Shown here: positions 46,176-58,330 of the stretch, one piece after another | Layout: each line of letters opens with the position of its first letter | Position numbering within the stretch: the stretch's first letter is position 1 | Origin: Manduca sexta | Taxonomy: Eukaryota; Arthropoda; Insecta; Lepidoptera; Sphingidae | Length of the DNA: 64,000 nt | NCBI RefSeq assembly: GCF_014839805.1 | Contig: NC_051138.1 | Span: 13,018,983 to 13,082,982, forward strand | Direction of reading: 5' to 3' | Made by a program: the position numbers and the translations under genes | The notes under the pieces: model-generated | What the model was told of the DNA's origin: nothing | Database searches by the model: none | Seen by the model: only the letters and a program-made list of their open reading frames with translations

Positions 46176-46407
46176 GATGTTGCATTAAAATTTGGAATTC
46201 TAATTTCAAATTCCGCAATATAATTATGAGTTTTGTCTACTAAGCACTTTAAGAAATCTTAACAAATATTTTTCGTCAAAAAATATTATGTTTTATTAAG
46301 GGTATAAATATAAACCGCATCTGTATATTACCACGTTATTTCAATGTTACATACTTTGACTATTTCCTGATTAATATTATATTCTCGTTTAATTCTACTC
46401 GTTTTAG

Positions 46408-46602
46408 AGGCCCTTTCCCGTCTACGGGGCCGAATCCGTCTTGCGATTATGAAAGTTCTAATTAAAGGACAGCTTTGAGAATCGTAAAGGTAAAAAGGAT
46501 TTTTTTGACTATTTTAACTACACGGCTATCAAAACTGTCCTTAGATTAGAACGCCCGTGATTGCTAAAAGATGAATTTATCTCCGTAGACGAAACAGGGC
46601 CT
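46408..46602. mobile_element. MITE-like foldback, 195 bp
   Basis: Imperfect inverted arms run the full length. The ends are AGGCCCTTTCCCGTCTACGG and (complement) AGGCCCTGTTTCGTCTACGG. Inside, both arms share 'gttctaat', 'aaggacag' and 'ttttgatagccgt'-type blocks. There is no coding capacity and the target duplication is unclear. A half copy is at 41995-42082. Confidence 0.7.
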
Positions 46603-47155
46603 GACCTTAATTATATTCTTCGCATTATTCGCAGACAAGTCAAGATGTGTAATATTTAAGTATTCCGTACTATTGTATATAATTTTATTATACTACCAAA
46701 ATCTTATAAACTCTTGAATCATGTTCAAACTGTTTCAAACTGAGGCCTCTTGAGCATGATGAATGTGTTTTATTAAAAGTCAATTTGTAATAAAATCGTT
46801 TCGGTCCAATAAAACTAGATATTATAAACGTTATAAATGGCGGTTGTCAAAACAATCGTAATTAGACGTTTGTGTGGAACAATGGCGAACAGCGGCGCGT
46901 GCGTCGGGAAACACAAAAAGCTACCAACTAGTACAGTACAAGTTACAAGTAACAGCGGGCTTTTAAAATATTAGTAATTACCCGCGAGCCTGTGATAAAT
47001 ACCAGCTAGAGTCAAGACGCCTTTCTACGATCGGTAACGCTAATAGATGATAAAATGTATGGGAGTGATACCCTATCGATAAGTCTGTAGCTAGGATGTG
47101 TCGTTCTCATACATCACTAAGATTTTAGAAAGGGATTTTGGCTATAGCGTCTATA
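46603..47155. other. No gene seen
   Basis: A GC-richer patch around 46870-46930 ('gaacagcggcgcgtgcgtcg') has no reading frame or splice signals. Confidence 0.4.
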
Positions 47156-47262
47156 TACTTCAAGGCACGGACCTCCTTAACCGCTGAGAGGTCAAGGGTT
47201 TAGTCCACCACGCTGACATAGTGTGGATTTGCAGACCTCACAGACATCAGTGGTGAGTGGTG
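47156..47262 (-). mobile_element. Degenerate SINE 3' fragment
   Basis: Minus-strand copy of the 28.9-kb SINE family 3' part: the plus strand reads 'ggcacggacctcct', 'gctgagagg', 'tttagtccaccacgctg', 'atagtgtggatttgcaga' and 'cctcacag', a diverged version of the block at 4960-5050. Confidence 0.6.
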
Positions 47263-47363
47263 AAATTTTCTGAAAGGGACGACACAATATAATATATGTA
47301 TAAATATAAATATGCCTGAATGCGATCTGAAAAAAGTTCTAATCATAATATTTTACATAAAAT

Positions 47364-47415
47364 ACGAAAGGGAAGCCGGCAGGAATTTTTGTGTGGACCC
47401 TTTGCCACTGACATA
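47364..47415 (+). repeat. 'GGGAAGCCGGYAGGAAT' repeat, copy 3
   Basis: AAAGGGAAGCCGGCAGGAAT followed by 'gtgtggaccctttgccactg'. Best-preserved copy of the family at 13970 and 21066. Confidence 0.55.
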
Positions 47416-47582
47416 CATTCGGGATTTTTATAAAGAATTCTTAGGACTTCATGATATTCTATTTCAAATAACCTATACTTGCCTAAATCTATTACAATCA
47501 GTTGTAATATAAATAAGCTGCAATTCAACGAGCGTGTAGGTGTCCTAGGACAGGACAACATGCTTTGTAATTAAATTTTCTG

Positions 47583-47650
47583 GACGGTATTGCTATTGTT
47601 TATAAGCAATCGTTTACCATCAGACATGCGGTGCGCTTCTCTTTTTCAGT
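47583..47650 (+). repeat. Short retroelement 3'-end fragment
   Basis: 'acggtattgctattg' and 'aagcaatcgtttaccatcag' resemble the 'cgcttaccatcaggcga' motif near the 3' end of the LINE-type repeat at 17.7 kb. It is too short for classification. Confidence 0.3.
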
Positions 47651-48279
47651 GTTTTAAAAATACTAGCTGACCCCACAGACATTGGCCTTTCATTTAGTTT
47701 CTATTATAAACAATCCAACGCGCGAACTGTCTAACGTGAGAAATTCAAATAATCGTACAATTTTCTGAAATTATCCAATTTTCTGTGCAATATTCTTAAG
47801 TTTTCTTTCCTTAGGACCCTCCTACATAGTATTAGAAAACTTTTAAAAAAAAATAATGGAGTCGTTCTCAAGTTATGGCGTGATCGAAGGAAATAGATTC
47901 ATTTTTAATTTTTATATATATAAGTTACGATTCTTATTCATATCTGATTTATGTTAGGAGCGTAGGTCCCAAATAGACAAGAGCTGTCTTGAAATTAATA
48001 TGACCTCATATAAGTACTGATCTTACTGCGATATGAGGATTTTTTGTAAATTACCAAAAAAGCAGTAGGTATAAGTATATCTAACCATATCAGTATCTCA
48101 TAGTTTGAGCCACAATTGAATATTTTTAGCTCAATGAACGACTAATGAAGTTAAATTAGTCATTAGTAATATTATGCGTAAAAAGCAAATAGAATACATG
48201 CGCATACAATTCTTATATGAATCTTATAATAATCCCACGGAAATATAATTAATCACCATAATAGAAGTTATATTCTATA
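47651..48279. other. No gene seen
   Basis: AT-rich sequence, no exon or element recognised. Confidence 0.4.
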
Positions 48280-48437
48280 CTAGACTTTGCCCGCATGTAA
48301 AAGATTTTCCGGGATAAATATTTGTAAGAAAAAAAGTTGTCTATGGCATTCAAGAGTTAGGCTAGTGCAAAAAATATACTCAGTCATTCTTGAGATTAAC
48401 GCGTTCAAACACTTCAGCTTTATAATAATAATATAGA
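48280..48437 (-). mobile_element. Short Helitron, minus strand, 158 bp
   Basis: On the minus strand it begins TCTATATTATTATTATAAAG, CTGAAGTGTTTGAACGCG, and ends with a decayed GCGGGC... segment and CTAG (48280-48283). It corresponds in length and termini to the 15691-15866 copy. Confidence 0.7.
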
Positions 48438-49659
48438 TCACTAAAAAAATATTACAATATAAGCCTACTTAAATCGAAAACAATTGGCGGTGGTATTATA
48501 TAAAATACATAAAAACACTAGAAATTTTTTTTTTTTTTTTAGTTATGATTGAATTTTGAAACGAGAACCCCATCCGATATTAGTTCATTAAAAACACAAA
48601 AAATCATCTTGTAAAGTATATTACAGAATTAACATGTCGTAATGTTTCTGTTTAGCACAAACAATAGTCTACTTTAACCATAAAAACGTTAACCAAAAAT
48701 TGCAAAACTTTCTAAAATCGATTAATAGACTCCAAGCAGACAAACGGAAACTGATGCCGACGAGGAAACCATAAAATACATATCAATAAGCAATGACGGG
48801 AAAAAAGCAAACGTTTTAAACAACAGCCATAAGTACAACTATCGAAAGACATGCCTTTCATACTGTGGATGGTTTTTTTTTACCTTCTACCCGAGTACTT
48901 GCACCCTGGTCGTGTTGTTGATCGGTGTGTGCCGCTTGTGACCACGGATTTATTATTATTTTTTTTATTATAAAAAAAGACAAACCTTATTAAGGTTTGT
49001 TTTTGAAATAAAACATATAGAAATCAAGTGGTATTTTAAAAAAACTACGATTTTAAAGGAGACAGATTGACAAAAATATTAGAAATAAAGATTTTATCGC
49101 CTATTCACTATTTCCATAAATTTTAAATCATTAAAAACACATTCCATATTTTAAAAACCTAACACCTGATTCTAGCCGATGAGCGATACTAAAAATAAAT
49201 CATATTCCTAGTTTTTACTCTAAATTCAATTTGCTACAACTCAAAAAGAAGCAAACCAACCAGCGCCAAGCGGATAAACACCGGCGCACGCGCATTGCGA
49301 TCTCGCTTTTTTACACAACACACCGCACCCGATTGCGCTCAGTACAAACCAGTTCATTGTGGTGAAAGTTTATATTTGTGCATACGATATATACCATAAC
49401 TAAATTTAAATGCTCTAACGTCCGGCAATGCCTTAGGTGCCGTAATTATCGATCGAGTACAAAAAAAGATGATTAGTTTATAAAATGTTCTAGCGAACTG
49501 TTTCCTTCCGATTGCTACTCGTGTCTTGTTTGAGATAATTGCGACTGGTGAATCCAGTTTTGACAAATTTGAGCACGCAAATGCGCATTAGGAGCGAAGC
49601 CTTAGATTTTTATAATTAGGGATATGATATTTGAAAATTGTATACATAATTTAAACACT
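48438..49659. other. No gene supported
   Basis: Contains a T homopolymer of about 18 at 48524-48541 and a hairpin-like AAACCTTATTAAGGTTT at 48983-49001. A GC-richer patch at 49255-49350 has no supported exon. Confidence 0.4.
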
Positions 49660-49745
49660 CGGATAGAAGACCCACGTTTTGAAAGGATTTTTTTTTAAGT
49701 TTTTTGCACGGTCAACAAACTCTTCAGCTTTATATATTAGAATAC
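49660..49745 (-). mobile_element. Helitron 5'-end fragment, minus strand
   Basis: The complement reads 'tctaatatataaagctgaa', 'gagtttgttgaccgtgc' and 'gtgggtcttctatccgag'. It shares this order with 52690-52775. The 3' terminus is missing. Confidence 0.55.
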
Positions 49746-50589
49746 ATTAGACAGGTATTAGGAAGCCGCTTCAATGGGCCAGTATGGTTAGATAAAGAAA
49801 AGACGCATATTGAAATAAGGGTGGTAGAAATAGCAATCTCGACACAATATCGTGCCTAAAACTAGTTAAGGAAGCTATAAGAACACGTTGAGTACAGAAT
49901 AGACTACACAAAATCATAAAAAGCTTTTTTTATTTTATTTACTTTTTGATTCAACTGTTGCTAATTTTTATTTATTAAGTTATAACTTATTAACATTAGC
50001 TTAACTTAAGCGTATACGCTTGGTAGGTAATACTAAATCATTCACATAATCAAATCAAATTTAAAGATAAAAATGATGTAAAAATAAACTACTTCATAGC
50101 ATTGAATTACACACATCTTGAAATATTAGAAGTTACATCTTACACACCTAATACAATACACCGGCTACAATATTCTCTCAACTATAATTCACAAAAAGGC
50201 GAAGTGATTATTAGACCATAGACTCCCGCTTACGATCTACTTTGTACAAAATACCTATACTTATAAAATACAGGTAAGATAATAGACCCAAGCACACCCC
50301 AATAAGATCTAAATCAAACAATATTGAAATCAATCTGAACACGTAACAACCTGTCCTGCAGCGGAAAGCAATCATGCGGTCAGTTATGATACACTTTTTG
50401 TTCGATTGTTTGAAAAACATCATCTAGTTGATAACCGACGCTGTACGTGAAAGACTATGCGGCACAGCCTGCGGTTTCCAACGATTCCACTGTTTCTATA
50501 TTTGTATTTGAATTACGAATGCCCTGGGCTATGCGGAATGGCATTGTTAATATCTAATACTTTAATTCGCAAACGGCAACCCGAATATG
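49746..50589. other. No gene seen
   Basis: AT-rich sequence. No exon, tRNA or repeat recognised before the SINE. Confidence 0.4.
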
Positions 50590-50838
50590 TATAGCTCTGT
50601 GGCTTAATTGTATTACGGATGACTGCCGTGCTGAGGTCTCGGGTTCGATCCCGGGTCGGTCAGTGATGTTGGGTTTTTCTAAAATTTGTGCCATAATGGC
50701 AATTGGCCTGTACCCTATCGCATTATGAGTTGTGTAAATCACATAGTGAAAAATAGATGCACCAATTCGCCTCTGCCTACCTATTCTGGGATAAGCGACG
50801 AGAGCGTGTTTGTACAAACTGAATATTTCGTTTTTGAG
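50590..50838 (+). mobile_element. tRNA-derived SINE, near full length
   Basis: An A-box-like TGTGGCTTAATTG (50598-50610) and a near-perfect B box GGGTTCGATCCC (50641-50652) are preceded by 'actgccgtgctgaggtctc'. The body follows with 'gatgttgggtttttctaaa' and ends 'cgcctctgcctacc' and 'ggataagcgacgaga'. It has the best-preserved promoter boxes of this SINE family in the window. The middle of the body differs from the 15.3-kb copy, suggesting a subfamily. Confidence 0.78.
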
Positions 50839-52400
50839 AGCAAAAGACATCAACCCGCACTATATTTCCAGTTTATAATTATAAATCTCTGTGAATTATA
50901 ACAATAAAACTTCTTGCATTCAAATATTATTGTGTATTTACAAAAAAAGTAGGATTGCTTCTCAAAGTCAAAGATGAATATTTGTGTAGTTTTGCGTCAA
51001 GTTCTTCAGTCTTAATATCGTGCATAATATCATAATTCTGACAATGTTAACCGCGATCATTAAATTATAATTCAAAGACAAATAATGAAAATTCTCACGC
51101 TGGCACATCATCCATAATTTTAATCAACGTGACTATAAACTATTCATAGGAACTTAATCATCATACAAAAGTTAGTTTTAGGATCTTTCAACTTACAGAT
51201 ATGCGTTGTAAATTGAAAATATTAAGTCCAGTATATAATACCTACATAATACAAGAAAACTGTTTGCTATTTGACAAAGTGAAGACTACACAGATGGGCT
51301 CACTTATAAATACCTACTGTAAAGTAGCTAATTATAATTGTAAGAATGTATATACTAATTATCGAGGGTAATAAAATGATTTATAATTTTGTGTAAATAA
51401 ATTTTACAATATTTAGAGCGTATGGCAATTTTTATAATGTGTGCAGCAATCTGTGAAATATTAGTATGGATTCAACTATTAATTTATGTTACTGGAAAAT
51501 TCCCATAGCGAAGAGGTCATAAGATTCATAAAATGAAGGTTAATTACATTTTCCCATATTTCAATACAATTTTAATTAAATTTTAATAACAAAAAAGTAT
51601 ATTGCTGAATGATTATAATAAAATTATGGTAATGTCTATGTTAAAAGCGGTAGGTAGGTACAGACTGTGAATGCCAAACGGACTGTCGACTCGAAGGTCT
51701 CAGAGTCAATTCATACTTAAGACTTAATAACTATACATAACATAATATTGCATGTTAGTACACGTCGCTTACATAACGAACGAATAATGAGGTTATTTTA
51801 TGCCCACGTTAACTCTGCAATAGGAATTCGACTGTACTAACTCACTGTAATCTATAGTGATGGACAAAAGCCTTCTCTTGATAGTAGATCGTACAACCTA
51901 ACATAGTCACTATTATAATTATTATTAGGTTATAAAAAAGATGGCTTGATCATGTAAAGGTCTATCGATGTCCTGTGACGTCGATATCTCGAACAATATC
52001 GATTTACTGTGCATGATTGCAAAGCCTCTTTCCTACCAAGCGTGCAAATTGTAATATAAGATCCTGGATAAAAAATACTTGTACAAATTATTACATAGCA
52101 ATAACACGGAATGAGATCGTAGAGGCACGCTATAGGTTTTTATTTAATTTTATTTTTGCTAAATAAATACTAATATAATATTTGGCATATACTAAATGAA
52201 TATTGATTATATTTTGTCAATGTAATATATATTGTGTTCTATAAGTAAATTCAAACTTGTAACTTTGTTTTATTATTTACTATATTTTTTTTATTTAGAC
52301 GTCCCATATTGCTTATAATTTTATATTACATATTTCTGTTCACGTCTTCGCTCGTGTTTTAAAGTCCATTGCGAAAAAAACTTTTTAGAGCGCAGGAATA
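50839..52400. other. No gene seen
   Basis: AT-rich sequence. A weak tRNA-like stretch near 51660-51715 is too decayed to call. Confidence 0.45.
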
Positions 52401-52662
52401 ATATCGACGCTTGGAACGTAATCATATCTAAGACAAATATACCGAAAATGAACCATATAAATATTTTGAATCGCCATATTTTTTTGCGTCATTGATCTAG
52501 GTTTTGTAAGTCTACGACGTTTTTAATAACATTAGACTATATCTTTATAAAATAAAGAGTTAAATTGTTATGAATTTTTGTATTAAAATCAAAAAATTAA
52601 AGCACTCTACTAAAAATGTATTGGTTGTCGCTTAGATATGATTGCCTTACAAGCGTCAATAT
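52401..52662 (+). mobile_element. MITE, copy 1 (262 bp)
   Basis: Terminal inverted repeats start ATATCGACGCTTGGAACG on the left, and the complement of the right is ATATTGACGCTTGTAAGGC. Both continue with AATCATATCTAAG. The interior contains 'atatttttttgcgtcattg' and 'acattagactatatcttta', which appears in complement in the copy at 59184-59454. Confidence 0.8.
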
Positions 52663-52689
52663 AATTTTATAACAATAATATTATTATAA

Positions 52690-52775
52690 CCTGGATAGAA
52701 GTTCCACAAATCAATACGTCCGAACCAATAAACATAAAGTAAACAAACTCTTCAGTTTTATATAATATAAATTAT
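52690..52775 (-). mobile_element. Helitron 5'-end fragment, minus strand
   Basis: The complement reads 'tatattatataaaactgaag', 'agtttgtttactttatgt' and 'tggaacttctatccaggtta'. Related to 49660-49745 and truncated. Confidence 0.55.
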
Positions 52776-54610
52776 TCCAATGCGGTAATCAAAATCAGTA
52801 AACGTGTCTCGTTCTGTCTGCAACTTAATTATATAATTAACAACTATTAAAATAAAAACCTCATCTATAACGTCCGGGAATATCCATGCAAAAATAAGTA
52901 GCTTACATGCTTAGTAGCAACTAACAGGCAACATGTAACTATTAAGGTAAGTAAATTTATAAATAAATATTGACTATGCTTGAGCTAAAACGTAAATAAT
53001 AACTCTTATACGTCATAATGTGCAAAATATGATGTATTATATCTATTTGCACTATCTGGACTCCTCTCTGGTGACCATTAGGTGCAGTTGGGTCACTTTA
53101 CTTTGTTCGTATAAAAATAAACTTAATAATAAAACATTATGTACTTTATAAGATGCGTGGTAGATAATAATTTATGCAAATAAATTGAGGTAATGTCATA
53201 ATGTTTGTTGTTCCTGCTTAAGTGATGTAATGAACGGTTTGTTCTTCAGTGTCGTGGTTAAAGAGGGACAGAACTACAGTAAAATAAACGAAGAATAAGG
53301 ATTATTCGCTATGTGGCTTTATCTTCGTGCTGTCGGTATTTACGAAAATATGTAATGAAAAAATATATTAAATCTATAGTCAAAACCATTACCCAAGAAA
53401 AACAATTGGATAAGCGCCTCATTTGTCAAAATCAGCACACTAGGGACGGATAAAGGGACATACAATGCATACATACATTAGGGTTTCGTAATCATCACCG
53501 ATCTTACTTCGTCGTTGTCGAATAAAAATTACAGAGTATTTATATTGTATAATACAACTGAAAACTTCGGATATTCAAGAGCATTTCCACTCCCATTTAT
53601 TCTCAACTCTTTAATTACCTTTCTTTATCGTCTACATTGGTAATTCTTGGTAGCCATAATAATATCAATGAATTCTTTGGTTCTTAATACTTTACTAATA
53701 AAAAAAACAACACATATTAAGTAAATTGAACTGTAATGTTTTACATCAATACCTAAACATAACTAAAAAATGAGTTAGCTCTTAAAATTTAAAAAGACAA
53801 ATTGACTACATAAAATATTTCCTATAAAAATCAAATAACTAAAATTTCAGTGTCGCGAATACATATACAAATATGCGAAAAGATTTTATCAAACCATGCT
53901 GTAAACTATCTAGTCATGCTAATAGCTTTGATTTAGAATAATTCGCACATTAATTCTCAAATCTCAAATATATTATTTTAAAACATTTCATTAAAAGCGA
54001 TTTTATGTTTAAGCGAAGACTCAATCAATTATACAACATAAAAGAATCATAAACTACGATAAACGTTAAATCACAATCATAAATAAAATATTTCAATCTA
54101 TTTCCTTTTATTTATTTGAATATAGCGTCTAATAAGAACTAACTAAGATACTAACTAACAAGAAATATTATTACAAGGTTAAACAAATAGAATTATTGTT
54201 TAAATGAAAACAACACTGTATCGAGTCAGGAATGAAACAATAATTAACAAATTGCGGTAATGATTACATTGGTATAAAATTCACATGCCTCTAAGAATTT
54301 ACACTATTTACTAAACAGCTGATTTATCCCTTCTCTTCTCACACTAATCAGTAACTCGTTTATAACTTCAATTGATGGAAATTCTTATTAATGTATCGAC
54401 TATATGAAATACCTACACATAACTATCTGTATCTAAATTAGCTATATGACAATGTAAATATAATATCATTGGCTATAACTCCTGTAATATTATATTTAAT
54501 TTATAAATAAGTAAAACTTAGGACTATCTTGAAACCTATTAAACAAAATTATAATAAAACCTCCTAATATTAATATAAAAGAAAAGATGAACTGATAAAA
54601 TGGTACTTAC
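52776..54610. other. No gene seen; probable first intron of the minus-strand gene
   Basis: Very AT-rich. It lies immediately downstream of the splice donor of the minus-strand exon at 54611-54799, so it is most simply that gene's intron. I could not identify the next exon. Confidence 0.4.
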
Positions 54611-54799
54611 ATCGCTGTCCGGCACGTAGGTGTACACGTGAAGCTTGTCAATCCTGATGGTACCCTGGAAAGGGTACAGCAAGGACCCTCGCTGCAGCTC
54701 AGTGGAGGTCCACACGCTCACCGACGCCTCGCGACCCCTGGCACCGCCCGGCCTCAGCGCCAGGCTCAACTCTTGAGGAATCAGTACTAGAGTTTCCAT
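54611..54799 (-). CDS. Candidate first coding exon, possible PR/SET-domain protein
   Basis: A GC-rich minus-strand frame of exactly 63 codons runs from an ATG at 54799 (context AAT-ATG-G) to a consensus donor GTAAGT (intron from 54610 leftwards), phase 0. The peptide begins METLVLIPQELSLALRPG and continues SVWTSTELQRGSLLYPFQ, TIRIDKLHVYTYVPDSD. The VWT ... RGSLLYPFQG pattern resembles the start of PR (SET-related) domains of PRDM zinc-finger regulators, where a VW(T) and a G-(T/S)-x-(F/L)-x-P(F)-x-G motif recur. This is family resemblance by eye, and no zinc finger or rest of the domain is visible. The GC content and codon use stand out sharply from the AT-rich flanks. It faces the plus-strand exon at 55257 across about 460 bp. 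If the PR reading is wrong, it is still a good exon candidate. Confidence 0.55.
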
Positions 54800-55256
54800 A
54801 TTGACCACTCAATTTCAGTTCATAAAACATCCAACGCCTCGTCCATCACGCTTAATGAGGATGAATAACAAAAAATAAATCAAGTCGTCCGACCGATTAT
54901 CGATGTCGCCAACTAAAAATGTCTCGTGATCGATGGCCCGTTGGAAATGTCAGCTCGTATCACTGCGTATGCCACGTTATCTCTAATCATCGATGCACCA
55001 AAAAAAGTTTACGCTCGGTACAATATCGCTCAGGGTAGGTACGGCACGCTTACGTAGTAAGATGCGCACGCGTTCTTCTCTGAACGTGCACTGAAGGAAG
55101 CGCTAACATTGACCTTAGTCGCGGCCGCGATCGCGTTTACAGTTCATTTTTTGTTCGATAAAAAGGAGAGGAGTACGGCCCTACAAGAGGCATCTTGTTT
55201 AAGTTAAATATATTTTCGACTTTATATCTTGGTAATAAGGCATTGTTGAGGTGTTA
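54800..55256. promoter_or_regulatory. Candidate bidirectional promoter
   Basis: The gap between two head-to-head candidate first exons. Three ATCGAT motifs (54899, 54929, 54989), the core of the insect DREF/DRE site typical of housekeeping promoters, sit within 96 bp. The segment 55020-55140 is CpG-rich and includes GCGGCCGCGATCGCG. No TATA box stands out in either direction, which suits a dispersed, DRE-type promoter. Confidence 0.45.
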
Positions 55257-55361
55257 ATGTATAGTTGTAAGGTGCTGAGTAAGGTGCTCCCCTCCAAAGG
55301 CGGCACCTGCCGCGTCGTGCGCCGCCCGTCAGAGCCGCGCGGGCCGCTGCGTAGTGAGCAG
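55257..55361 (+). CDS. Candidate first coding exon, unknown protein
   Basis: From an ATG at 55257 a GC-rich 35-codon frame runs to GAGCAG followed by a donor-like GTATGC at 55362, phase 0. The peptide, beginning MYSCKVLSKVLPSKGG and then RRPSEPRGPLRSEQ, is basic and rich in Arg, Pro and Ser. That could fit a mitochondrial presequence or a disordered N-terminus, but I recognise no family. Immediately after the donor the sequence becomes AT-rich again and the frame degenerates, as expected for an intron. The GTATGC donor is weaker than GTAAGT. The start is the first ATG after the CpG-rich region. The next exon was not found. Confidence 0.38.
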
Positions 55362-56164
55362 GTATGCCACCTGCTCGAATTTTTATATCTATTATCAATT
55401 TTTTATGAACCTTTTTATTTTACTAATATGCCTTTTGTTTTATTGGGGATAAAAGATGTTGAATAATACAGGGTGGTTTATCATGGATGTATTTTTATGT
55501 ACTATAATGGTTTAATTTTTCAGAACTATTTACATTATCAAAAAAGTGTACTTAGCAGCAATTTCCGTCATTCTATAAGATTCTGTTTTATGCTTAGAAA
55601 ATATACATAAGTTAATGTTTCAACATTAAAGTCACATTTTTAAATTAATTAAAATAGAAAATGTGTAAACAATGAGAGGCGGCCCGTATGATTGTAAATA
55701 ATTAAAATTAATTAAAGAATGTCAAATGTCGCTATAAATTAAGTTTTTTTTTTTACAAAGACAGGGCAATAATTTACTATTGTTTTTAACTTTATAAGTG
55801 GTAACAATGCTTGCTATCTCACACGCATTACGTGGCACGCGAAAAAAAATTGTTTTATATTGTGAGAACATTGCCACGTGAAATTTATAAGAACTTTACC
55901 GCCTGGGGGCTTTAACCCTACTAGGTAACGTATTAAGATGCATTCTATGCTTCTTATTGAACTCTTAATTACAAATATAACATTTTTTCTAGATAACTTT
56001 CACGATACATATGTTTTGAACAGCAGTGTAGTAGGGACAGAACATATTTTTGATGTAATGCATGATTTTTTGTCATTTCATTAAGTATACATGAAAGTAA
56101 TACGTACCTCAGAAATTCTTTCAGAGTTGAATACAGCTACATTTAATTTATCCATATTTTATAT
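55362..56164. other. No gene seen; probable intron of the plus-strand candidate
   Basis: AT-rich sequence downstream of the candidate donor. A weak inverted pair 'ttgccacgtg' / 'cacgcattacgtggca' lies near 55820-55880. Confidence 0.35.
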
Positions 56165-56340
56165 AATGATTCATGCTTATACGAATGTTAAACACATATA
56201 ACTCTAATTTTCGGATTCTATCGCGCACCTACACCTCAGTCCGTCACATGTCCATGAAGGATGCAGTCTTCGAAATGTCAAAAGAAAATTATAATATGGA
56301 AAACCGCGATAAAATCTGAAAATCAGTATTCATACTTTAT
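56165..56340. mobile_element. Penelope-like terminal foldback, decayed
   Basis: 'cttatacgaatgttaaacac' and 'cggattctatcgcg' on the left face 'aaccgcgataaaatctgaaa' on the right. Between them 'atgtccatgaaggatgcag' and 'tcttcgaaatgtc' correspond to the PLE 3' motif at 42.8 kb. Confidence 0.55.
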
Positions 56341-58160
56341 TATTATTTTTGCCGCTGTACTAATATATAAATTTGCATGCTGTGGTCTCCTATAATTGAA
56401 GAGGCACGTCACATTGTTAATTGTACCAATATTACGACATTGTATTTATTATACGCCGTGTATCTTTGTTGGAGGTCCTTAAAAAAATAAATTAATTAAG
56501 CTAGTATACATAATGTCAAATTATACAATGAATTATTTACAAACATATCACACGAAATTATCAATCCCAAGCTCCTCAATACTCCAATTATCTTCCGCTG
56601 TTTCATTTAAATAATTAATAAATATTTTTTCTAAAAACTTTCTATAACTATCTTAACTATCTAGACCTTTAATGTCTTCGGTCCATTAAAACCATTATGA
56701 ATTAGATTTAAAAATAAATAAATAACATTTGTTCATTATGAATGCCAATTTTATTTATTTTTTCATCCTTAAAAATACTTTACTTGTAAAATTTGGTATT
56801 ATGATTAAATTTCTCTCGCCATTCAATTGTTTATAAAAGTTATGTGAGTAATATTTCAAGTCGTTTAGGTTTCGTTTTATCATAGTTAAATTCAAACCAA
56901 ATTATATTATGCAAACTCTAGAGTAATTGATCCCCTCTCGTCATGAAAACACATTCTTTGTTACCACAAAATCCTTTGTCTAATTTATATTGAAAACACA
57001 ATTTCGTTATTCACATACCATCAATTAAAATTACACTGTAAACAACGTACCGTCTCATCAAGTAAGCTCGCAGCCTTACTGAAATGTTTGGTCTACAATG
57101 CATTATGGACTCTATATACCCGACTCAAAGCTCCCATTTGAAAGCTCTACAGCGTAGGTAAAAAATGTCGACGACCTGCAAACACCTGCCGCTAACCGCA
57201 ATCCCACTTAGCCTTTATTCGGTGTGTTATACATTTTGTAACGTATTATAGTTGCATATGCGGTTGTTACGTCATTTGTCTCTTTATGAACGTCCATTAA
57301 TCTACGTTTTTAGATGAAATATTTAAGTTTTTTGATGATATTTTTTATAAACAATGTTTATTGCATAAACACTGATGTCGATGCGGATTTTTAAATGATG
57401 AATATTTTAATATATGTTTTCTTTCATAATACATGTAAATTTCGGAACTTTACTAAAATCCAGGTTTGTGAGTTTATTAAAAAGTCACCTAGACTAGTAG
57501 ATAGTACTTTTAAAAAAATCTTTTGACCCACGAATCACTAATCCCTCTTAGATCAACGTGTTGGTTATAATAAAAACTTCACACTTTTGCTCACAACAAT
57601 ATTTCAAATAGGAATAACTGCTTAATTTTTCAACCAATTTTGATGCTGATTTCACAGAAGAATTTATTTTTCATATTATTTTCTGTTACATATAAAATAA
57701 TAAACTATATCAAATAAGGAAACTACCCTATTTCGACACCCTATTATCGTTATGTTGTATTGTATTGTGACGTATCGTTGGTGTAACGTAGTAAATTAAT
57801 AAATAAATACCTTTAAAATAATTTGATATGTGTAGGCTGAATAAGACGCAGAATTTTACACGTGATGTATGAATTTTCTGCTTTTGTGTAAAAAAGAAAT
57901 GCAGTATTATACACCATAATACTATAAACATTAAGATCGTGCTTTTTAACGAAACATTTTTACCATAATTTTTTGCGGAGTTAATTATTATTTTGTTGTA
58001 GCAAATGAAACACTTCATCCATCTCTACATTCCATACACACCAAATTTTCCCAAAAGAAATGATATTACATAAACCGTTCATTCAAAACCACAATACGTA
58101 CAAATATTTGGCCAAACAATTTCAGCTGAAATAAAAAAAAAACACCCAAATCACTTCATT
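56341..58160. other. No gene seen
   Basis: About 1.8 kb of AT-rich sequence. Frames are short and biased to AT codons. Confidence 0.45.
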
Positions 58161-58164
58161 GAAC

Positions 58165-58330
58165 AAGAGGCGGGGCTCCGTAGGCGTGGCCTCGTCCGGC
58201 CGGCCTACGTGCGCCGGCGCGTGCCTTACCGTAACAGTCTCTATTGTTTGCGCCAACATATCGCCATTGGTCAATCGGCTTTATAAAAGGATTTTATTCT
58301 TTTATGAATACATCAATTTCGTGCTGGGTT
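58165..58330 (+). promoter_or_regulatory. Candidate RNA polymerase II core promoter
   Basis: In order on the plus strand: a GC box GGCGGGGC (58169-58176) and AGGCGTGGCC (58182), a CpG-rich block to about 58250, an overlapping CCATTGG/TTGGTCAAT (58264-58275, CCAAT box in reverse), TATAAAAGG (58282-58290), and an initiator-like ATCAATT with A at 58315, 33 bases after the TATA box. The first downstream ATG (58353) opens only a six-codon frame, so the transcript would have a 5' UTR intron or be non-coding. No exon could be named. Confidence 0.45.

Noticed and set aside
48524..48541. Poly(A) tail of a processed pseudogene (minus strand)
   Set aside because: The long T-run is not adjacent to any recognisable gene or retroelement body and has no target duplication.
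50598..50665. Functional tRNA gene
   Set aside because: The tRNA-like head runs straight into the SINE body shared with 15.3 kb, so it is the SINE promoter.
51655..51715. Decayed tRNA-SINE head
   Set aside because: Only a loose B-box-like match; no A box or body could be aligned by eye.
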